Shown: positions 9,426 to 15,837 of the stretch, piece by piece
Layout: every line of letters begins with the position of its first letter
Position numbering within the stretch: the first letter of the stretch is position 1
NCBI GenBank assembly: GCA_003990745.1
Contig: RBNI01003450.1
Span: 1-15,837 of the forward strand
DNA: 15,837 nucleotides
Direction: 5' to 3'
Origin: Jimgerdemannia flammicorona
Lineage: Eukaryota > Mucoromycota > Endogonomycetes > Endogonales > Endogonaceae
Notes under the pieces: generated by a model
What the model was told of the DNA's origin: nothing
The model's input: only the letters and a program-made list of their open reading frames with translations
Databases searched by the model: none
Made by a program: the position numbers and the translations under genes

Positions 9426-10200
9426 GTAACACATGAACTAAGAAAGCGTATCGTAAGATTTTTCCGGTTGAAATGATTGAATTATCTTACAGCATTGCGA
9501 TTTTGTGTGCAGTTTGTGTGTTTGTGTCAATCATGGATTTCTTTTACCAATTTTGTACATAAAATCAACATCACAATCATGGCGGATTTTATGGTGTTTG
9601 GTGCTATCGTCACTTGACAGCTTGGGAGACGGAGGCCTTTGCCAAAATATACGCGAGGAATTTGGTACTTCACCACGCCCTAAGCTCAAAGGCACGGTTC
9701 TAACAATCCTTTTCGCGCCTTTTGATCAGTCTGCGGAACAAAAATATACTACAGGAAGGGAGACCAAGCCTAGTGCCTATACACGTCTGGAAGATGATTG
9801 TTGGTATCAGGTGGCCGCGGGGCATGGGAGTGCGGCTGTGTTGTGGCATTCGCGGCTATGGGGAGCGAGTTCTACGTATTATCGGAAATATCACAGAGGG
9901 CGAGCGGGGGTGACAAGGCAACGTTCTTTGTTAGGAGTGAGAGAATGCGAATGAATTTTGTGGGGTGGAACGCACGTCGTCAACCCATTGAGACTTTTTA
10001 TTTATTTTATTTATTCATTTTACAAAACTCAACATTGTTCGAGTGTAATATTCAGTTTTAGGGATAGTATAGATGGATTGTAATACATTGATAATAGGCA
10101 ACACTAAACATTGCTATGTAAAGCTACCATCTCCTGCATAGCTCTCACAAGAGAACTAAGGCTCCATCAAGCAATGCTCAGAGAAAATCCCTCAAGCTCG
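9426..10200. other. No assignable gene after THOC3; edge of the A/T-rich block
   Basis: GC is still gene-like up to about 9,970. A plus-strand frame at 9505-9954 stays open but matches nothing I know. A short exon-like piece starts after an acceptor-like TTGACAG (9614-9620), and a CTAAC before GATCAG at 9724-9729 resembles another intron end. The pieces do not assemble into a known protein and may be 3' UTR or a gene relic. The terminal part (10,060-10,200) is transitional sequence; the last CpG before the CpG-free block is at 10,199. Confidence 0.4.
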
Positions 10201-10786
10201 ATGATAGTTATATATATATATCTCTGATCTTCTTATTACTTATATATTTTCATATAAGCCTTATCTCAGATAATATTATATATATCTGTCTTCTCAGCTT
10301 TTGATATCAGACACTCTCTGAAGCAGAAGTGAGTTTAGTTGAGTATTATATTTCTGATAATTTAATATATAATTCTTTATATTTTATAGTTCACTATACT
10401 ACTCATCTTGAAGATAGAATAATAATATTATTAAACTTATATAAAAAATATAATAATCTTTTAATAGATCTTATTTTGGAGATATATAACTCTATACTAT
10501 ATATTGTAATATAGTAGATATATAACTATATAAGTATATTAGATTTTTATATAAAAACTTAATCTTTTTGACTCTACAGAGTCCTCAGAATGTAGAAATA
10601 GGTGAGTTCAAAGTATATCTGTCTGCAGGCTTACTAGTTCTCTTGCTTTCTCTTTACTTTAAACTATTTTGATCTGAGATTTATTTACTCTAGATATTAG
10701 GATATTTATATAAGTTTGCTAACTATAAAGTGACTAAGTTATAACTATATTTCTATGAGTTACTTTTATAAGTATCACATCTTTTA

Positions 10787-10893
10787 ACATTTGTTAAAAT
10801 TTTAATAATTGTAAGGATTTTAATATCTGCAAAATCTTAGCAATTGTTAAAGTTTTTATATTTGTAAAATAACTACTATTTGTAAGACTATAC
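10787..10893. repeat. Degenerate 17-18 bp tandem repeat, about six copies
   Basis: Successive units read acatttgttaaaatttta, ataattgtaaggatttta, atatctgcaaaatctta, gcaattgttaaagttttt, atatttgtaaaataact and actatttgtaagactat. They share a core near TTGTAAAATTTTA and differ by substitutions. It looks like an old minisatellite. Confidence 0.65.
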
Positions 10894-11538
10894 TATATTT
10901 GGAAATTAAATTCAGATACTACAATTAAATAGTTATTCCTTTAATTCATATTACTAATTCAGATCAACTATTATAACTTCCTTCTGAATAGGTAATTTAT
11001 TTCTGAAATATTTTATTTACTCAAACTCTCAAGCCTCAATTGGTTGAATCTTTTTATATTACATAATATATATTATTATATTCTCTCAATATTGTCTCTT
11101 AATATATTCAAAGTCTCTTAGAGCTACTTCTCAGAAATGAGCTAGAGCTGGCTCATTCTTCTTAAATAACTTGTATACTCTCTTAGTAATAGTGATTGAG
11201 TATAGAAAAGCTAACACTCTCTAATTTAATCTTCTTTTCTATTTCTGGTTTTGAGTTTAGTAGCTATCTCAACTTGAAGTATTTCTAGAACTCAATAAGT
11301 ATATCTATACTATACTTTAAATACTATTAAAGAATTTTTCTATAATTAATAGCTCAGTAGAATACTACTGTCTTTCTATAGCTTACTGTATAGTACTAGT
11401 GATCTTGAGAGTTGTAGTATTACTTCATTAACTGGTTATAATACTTCTTGAGCTAGTTTTGATAGATAGTAGTTACCTGAGAGTTTTTATAGCTAAAAGG
11501 TAGTCTCTTTTATATCCTATATAAGATAAGGTCCTTCT

Positions 11539-11822
11539 TAGTACTCTCAATAAATTAAATTAAATCAAATTTGACTCAAATTTGATTTTATTTGAATTGA
11601 ATCAAAAACTAATTCAATTTGAAATTTAATTCAAACCCTATTTTTCAAAATATAATAACTCAATAAAAATATATCCAAATTTAACAATCTTTAGCTTATT
11701 AAATTTAAATATATTTTATCAAGTTATTATATTTTGAAAAATAGAGTTTAAATTGGACTCTTAATTTAATTTAAATTCAATTTAATTTAATTCAAATTGA
11801 TTCAATTCATTTAAGAATACTA
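11539..11822. mobile_element. Palindromic (foldback) element, mutated copy
   Basis: A 284-bp imperfect palindrome. It begins TAGTACTCTCAATAAATT, and its other end, read on the opposite strand, begins TAGTATTCTTAAATGAATT. Inside, tttttcaaaatataataact at 11641-11660 is matched exactly by its reverse complement at 11722-11741. There is no coding capacity. It shares termini and core with the element at 15,398 (29 of 37 bases identical between 11655-11691 and 15556-15592). It lies just past the RNase H remnant, so it probably inserted into the retroelement. A target-site duplication is not clear. Confidence 0.7.
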
Positions 11823-11859
11823 GTTCTTCCTACTTGAGCTCTAGTTTTATAATTATATA

Positions 11860-13760
11860 TGAGACTTTTACTATTCTAATATACATATTATAAACTTACA
11901 ACTTCATGATCTATCTGATATAAATTCCTTTAAGTTATCCAGTAGTCAGTAGTTAAATGAGAGCTAAATAGTCTATCTAAATAGTGAAGTATCTTCTAGT
12001 GAGATAGTAGTAGAACTTTTCTATAATCTAGATAACTATGAGATACTTTAACTTATATAATTTATATTCTTTTTCAGCTCCTCAGATTTCTCAACTGAGA
12101 TATATAATGATATACTCTATTTTGATTTTTTTCTAAATCAGGACTACTTCTAGTTCTTATATACTTATATCTATCTATAGAATGAATTTTTGAGACCAAT
12201 CTGGTTTTCTGAGAATAGGTGTTTAGGTCAGTCTAATCTTGAGCTCATTGAATACTTTTTGTTATCTATCAGTTTACTAAAACTTAATATCCTTCTTGTT
12301 GAGTTTGTAGATTGTGCTTATGATATTGAAGAATTCTCTAATAAATCTATAATAATATGAGATAAGTCTCATAAAGATTTGAGCTTCTGTAATAGTGATA
12401 GGTTTTAGATATATTACTACTATTTGAATTTTTGAGAGGATCTATATATATTCTATTCTAATTAATGATATATATGACTAAGATAGAAAATTTCAATTTC
12501 TATAAACTTATACTTCTTAGACTTAATATATACTATAGTTTCTCAATTTCTCTATTATCTATTAGATATACTACAGATAATCCTATACTGTTTTACTGTA
12601 ATAGTTCTAGTTTCTTTAAGAGAAAGTGGCTAAATCTAGAAGTTCTAGTTGGCCCAAAATAGCTCAAAGAGATACTTTAAAGTTCAAGTATTCTTGAAGA
12701 ATTTCTGGGAGAAAATATTCTGAGCTTTATTTAGGTAGAGAATAAGAATATTTATACATGATCTGAAAGAAAGATCTAGAAGAATCTGAGAAAAAAAAAG
12801 AAATGCCAAGAAATAGATTCTCAGTAAAGCTGACTAATACTATTCTATAATGTTCTGAAAGGTTCTATGACTAGCTAAGATAAGATACTTAGTACTAAGA
12901 AAAGACAAGAATGTTCTAGTAGTATCTGGGTACTAAGAGAAGGTTTCTAAGCAAGTAGAAGGTAGCAGAACATAGTAGAATGTTCAAGAAATGATAAGAA
13001 AAGACTAACTAAAAGATGCAAAAATATACTAAGACTAAATATAACTGTGAAATTATTATACTTACTATAGATAATAATATCATCTATATAAATCATCATC
13101 TATCTTCTTATATTATAGTAGAAGATTTTATTCATTATTTACTAGAAGCTTGCTAGTATATTGTATATTCTGAATAGTATTTGTAGATAGACATTGATTC
13201 TATCTGAGGTAATGAAGGCTGACTTTTTACTTACTACTTCTATAAGACCAATTTGGTAGAATCTTGAATAATAAATTTAAGGTACTATAATACTGTACTT
13301 TAACTCTTAAAGTTATAAGAATATTACTGATGAGAGACAGTGGTTAGTAATTCTTCTTAGTAACTAGATTGAGTTTTCTATAATTAGTATAGAGTTTTAG
13401 AGTAAATTTTCCAGATTTGCTTCCTTTTTTAGAGCTAGTATAATTGATGAAGCCTAAGGACTACTGGCTTCTTTGATAATATTGACTTCTTTTATTTACT
13501 TGATTTCTTTTCTGAGCCATTCTTGGTAAGTTGGCAGAATGGATCTTGTCTTCTAATAGATAGGTTCAGTATCTCTTATATTTATATTATAGTAGTAATA
13601 TGATGTTATTTCTTTGACATTCTTGAAATCTGTAGTAAGGATATTCTCAAATTTATAAAGTATCTTCTTGAGTTTTTTCTTAAATGAGAATTTATTTTCA
13701 ATAGTATAGCTGTGTCTGTTTATATTTTTTTTCTTTTTGTGATCTAGTTTGGTGATCTTA
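11860..13760 (-). pseudogene. Ty3/gypsy reverse transcriptase-RNase H remnant
   Basis: Read on the minus strand in shifting frames with many stops. A linker piece at about 13,690-13,560 (FKKKLKKILYKFENILTTDF, then EPIY) leads into the reverse transcriptase: SSP-stop-ASSIILALKK (about 13,475-13,425), YRKLNLVTKKNY (about 13,385) and the catalytic MIYIDDIIIYSK at 13096-13061. After an inserted LTR it resumes with YKFIEIEIFYLSHIY (about 12,510), ITEAQIFMRLISYYYRFIRE (about 12,395) and NELKIRLT. RNase H follows (DWSQKFIL at about 12,200; IIEKFYYYLTRRYFTI at about 12,020), ending near 11,868. The order is canonical for Metaviridae pol. Stops fall largely where CAG/CAA or TGG codons are conserved, as expected of C-to-T change at CpA on either strand. 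Not functional. Confidence 0.9.
12597..13060. mobile_element. Solo-LTR-like insertion splitting the reverse transcriptase
   Basis: 464 bp that interrupt the reverse-transcriptase reading between the YIDD motif (ends 13061) and its continuation. On the plus strand it starts TGTAATAG and ends TTATTATA, close to the TG...CA inverted ends of an LTR with one end mutated. It is flanked by tttac (12592-12596) and cttac (13061-13065), a likely 5-bp target duplication with one change. No internal coding region is visible, as expected for a solo LTR. No second copy was noticed in the window. Confidence 0.65.
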
Positions 13761-13764
13761 ATAT

Positions 13765-14140
13765 TAATAAAAACTCCTCTTCCTATAGATTCAAATTCTT
13801 TCTTTTCTCTATTTATTTTTTCAACTTCTTGACTTCTATGATCTTTAACTATAGGATCAGAAAGGTCAACATCTGTATCAGTCAGTCTTTCTTCTTGATT
13901 GGAAATAGAATTACAGAATTGTAGTTTCTAGTAATGAGTAGTATTTTTTCAGTATAATCTGAATTAATAACTTCTCTTTTAATAGTAATCTCACTTCTAG
14001 CCAGACTGTTTTTTGTCTTGAGAATTCTGATATGGTCTTTTGGAATAGTCATTCTTAGACCAGTTGCAAGTAGGGTATTTGTCTGAGGTTTAAGTGTGAT
14101 TTTCTCTACTATGGTGATATCTATTTCAGCTACATTCTCT
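13765..14140 (-). pseudogene. dUTPase domain of the Ty3/gypsy element
   Basis: A trimeric-type dUTPase (dUTP to dUMP plus pyrophosphate; in retroelements thought to limit uracil in cDNA) sits upstream of the reverse transcriptase. All five family motifs are traceable in order: ENVAEIDI (14139-14116), LATGLRMTIP, KNSLARSEITI, REVINSDYTEKILL, KD-stop-LIQM, and after a frame change KEFESIGRGVF near 13,800-13,770, where motif V glycines appear as Glu codons. The distance between motifs fits one 125-residue domain. The stop and Gly-to-Glu changes agree with RIP-like mutation. The domain is dead, but its identity is clear from the motif series. Confidence 0.85.
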
Positions 14141-14145
14141 GACTT

Positions 14146-14949
14146 TTATTCTGATAGAATTATATCAGAGTAGATCTTTTGAATCTTGACCTTAATTTCT
14201 TCTTTATTATTACTGTCTTCTAAGAGAGCCAGTAGTTTATTATTCTCCTCTTTCTTTATCTTTTTTTTGTTCTTTAAGGGCCTTTTTTCTTCTTTGATAA
14301 TTGATTTCCTTAACTCTAATAGTATATTAGTAGTAGTTATTAACATACTCTATATAATACATCCTAATTCTATATAGACAGATTTCTTATAGTATATATC
14401 CTTATATCAGTCTTCTTTACTTATCTATTTAACCTTCTTTTTCTTTTTCTAAGTAGTCACTATATAAGCTTCTTCTTGCTCACTTTTTTCTTTCTCTATT
14501 TCAGATAGGACTCCTTTATTGATATTGATAGAGATTCATATCTTCTATCTATAGTAGACAATCTATATCTTCTGGATATTTAGGTTAATTATTAGTTATA
14601 AATAGTTGATCTATATATATAATCTAGTAAATGAGCTAATTTCAAAACTCTACCAAAGTATATATAAGAGGGTTGCTTTTTAGGGTAACTATTACGTAGT
14701 TCTGGAAGGGTTTTCTGGAAGTTCTGGATATTCTAGAAGACCATTTTCTTATGGTCAAGATCAATTTCATATGGAGTATGTCCTCTACACTTATTGATTT
14801 CAAGATCAGGTTGACATCTCAACCAAAGTCCTTTCTCAGACTAGTTCTGGATGTTCAGGATTTTCTATATTTCAGGAAGTTCAAGAAACTAAGACCAGCT
14901 TAGTTGAATTGACATATCACTGCAAACAATACCCAATTAGGAAATTTCA
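14146..14949 (-). pseudogene. Leader/gag-like remnant upstream of dUTPase, unassigned
   Basis: In a working Ty3/gypsy element gag and protease would lie here. The only open piece is 14346-14146 on the minus strand, a Lys/Glu-rich segment (for example KNKKKIKKEENNK) that runs toward the dUTPase. I could not find a zinc knuckle or the DSGA active site of an aspartic protease; both may be decayed. Assignment rests on position only. Confidence 0.35.
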
Positions 14950-15153
14950 TGATAAAGTTAGGAGTAGGACCTAACGGGGAGTAGATTTACTTAAGAGTAG
15001 TTTGTGGGTTATTAAATAGGTTTATTTGCTATTCATGATATTGCTATACTAGGAGTAGTTATGTGAAGGGATATTGTGGGGAAGTGCTCAGAAGTTATGT
15101 TCAGATTGTTCAGGTCTGTTCAAGTCTGAGATTCTGAGGTCTGGGGGAGGGGG

Positions 15154-15161
15154 TATTTATA
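15154..15161 (-). promoter_or_regulatory. TATA box in the probable LTR
   Basis: The minus strand reads GTATAAATACCCCC, with TATAAATA at 15161-15154. Its direction would drive transcription into the dUTPase-reverse transcriptase region, consistent with a U3/R junction shortly downstream. Confidence 0.5.
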
Positions 15162-15228
15162 CTAGTGAGGGGCTATCTGGACTATGCTAGATATAGATGT
15201 AGTACTTAGTACTTTGCTGAATCAGAAT

Positions 15229-15340
15229 GCAGTCACATAGTACAAGGGTGATCTGACATGTCAAGAGATCGTCTGACTGCTGAGTCAGTTCACAGTCATG
15301 TCATACAAGGCTAATCTAACTATACTATGACTGCTAAGCT
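15229..15340. repeat. Imperfect direct repeat of about 60 bp inside the probable LTR
   Basis: cagtcacatagtacaaggg at 15229 and cagtcatgtcatacaaggc at about 15293 start two units, each ending with a version of ctgactgctgagtc / atgactgctaagct. Tandem repeats in U3 often act as transcription enhancers; here that is inference. Confidence 0.5.
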
Positions 15341-15397
15341 ATTTATAGGTTTAGATGCTATCTGGGTAGTCTTCGATGACATCACCATCAATGACAT

Positions 15398-15837
15398 TAG
15401 TACTCCTAATGAGTCAATTTAATCTGGATTGGATTTGGATTGATTCGGATTGAATCCCATCTGAATCAACTTGGATGGGATTCGAATCCCATTCGGATGG
15501 ATTCGAATCAACCATTGTTTTGATTTCCAAATTAGATAATTAAATGTTTACATCAATAACTCAATGAATAATCATCCAAATTTGATGATCTTGGTGTCAT
15601 TTGAAAGCCCTTAATAAGGCCTATCTAATGATACCAAGAACATTGAAATATGATCATGTGTTGCCGAGTTATGAAAGAAACCGTCTGAATCGCTGATTTT
15701 GGAAATTCTTCGATTTGCCGATTTTGGAAATTTCGTCAAATAGAACGTTTTCCTTAATATCTCGGCAACGCGTAATCCGATTTTAATGTTCTTGATATCA
15801 TTAGAAAGGCCTTATTAAGGGCTTTCAAATGACACTA
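15398..15837. mobile_element. Large palindromic (foldback) element, unmutated copy, cut by window end
   Basis: Starts TAGTACTCCTAATGAG, the same terminus as the element at 11,539. The outer part is built from GGATT/GAATC words and includes an exact 18-bp palindrome, atgggattcgaatcccat (15475-15492). From 15594 onward gtgtcatttgaaagccctta and the following 30 bases are matched by the reverse complement of 15786-15835 with only a few differences. The axis is near 15,714.5, so the full element should end near 16,031. It contains several CpG sites, unlike the copy at 11,539. No open reading frame is visible. Confidence 0.75.

Larger units (their letters stand above)
10201..14694. mobile_element. 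CpG-free, A/T-rich degenerate transposon block
   Basis: I found no CG dinucleotide between 10,200 and 14,695, line by line, while the flanks contain them normally. Most recognisable content is a Ty3/gypsy element on the minus strand, with two later insertions. The 10,200-11,538 part has no identified coding content apart from a degenerate protein-like frame near 11,050-11,450. Mutation by a RIP-like or methylation-deamination process is the simplest explanation. Confidence 0.8.
14950..15396 (-). mobile_element. Probable 5' LTR of the Ty3/gypsy element
   Basis: Directly upstream (in element direction) of the leader. The minus strand begins TGTCATTGATGG at 15396, a typical LTR start, and includes a TATA box (15161-15154) aimed into the element. 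CpG reappears here. The inner edge near 14,950 is a guess, because no second LTR and no clear primer-binding site were recognised. Confidence 0.45.

Noticed and set aside
12465..12662. Small plus-strand open frame
   Set aside because: It runs antisense to the reverse-transcriptase remnant and crosses into the inserted LTR; chance frame in A/T-rich DNA.
11860..14140. Active retrotransposon
   Set aside because: Many stops and frame changes, an insertion in the reverse transcriptase, no integrase and no second LTR recognised.
14186..14377. Plus-strand frame rich in Ser, Leu and Phe
   Set aside because: Antisense shadow of the Lys/Glu-rich leader of the retroelement.
15398..15837. CRISPR array or tRNA cluster from the repeated GGATT/GAATC words
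   Set aside because: No regular spacer pattern or cloverleaf; the structure is a single large inverted repeat in a eukaryotic genome.

Overview
The window is nuclear DNA of a fungus. Short introns (87 to 268 bp) with GT/AG ends, several CTAAC-type branch sites, and a THO-complex gene split into eight exons show a eukaryote. The stop codons in the retroelement, which sit mostly where CAR or TGG codons are expected, resemble fungal repeat-induced point mutation (RIP). That leans toward a filamentous ascomycete, but I cannot place the species.

Positions 1-10,060 are a normal-GC gene island. In order: the 3' end of an SLC35C2-type triose-phosphate/nucleotide-sugar transporter (+); a ZNRD2/SSSCA1-like gene with two zinc-ribbon modules (-); a gene-poor A/T-rich stretch; a large fused glycosyltransferase (-) with a multi-spanning membrane region, a GT31 domain, a GT32 domain and a beta-rich tail; a short divergent promoter region; and a complete THOC3/TEX1 gene (+). 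About 630 bp after THOC3 hold no gene I can name.

Positions 10,060-15,837 are a transposon block. From 10,201 to 14,694 I find no CpG at all. On the minus strand lies the wreck of a Ty3/gypsy LTR retrotransposon in the order likely 5' LTR, unassigned gag-like leader, dUTPase, reverse transcriptase, RNase H. No integrase was recognised. The reverse transcriptase is split by a 464-bp solo-LTR-like insertion (12,597-13,060), and a palindromic element (11,539-11,822) sits just past RNase H. A related, CpG-containing palindromic element starts at 15,398 and runs off the window.

The most notable items are the single-gene GT31-GT32 fusion, the dUTPase inside the decayed retroelement, and the family of large foldback elements seen in one mutated and one unmutated copy. 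The host genes do not form an obvious pathway. The transporter and the glycosyltransferase could both serve secretory-pathway glycosylation, but their closeness may be chance.
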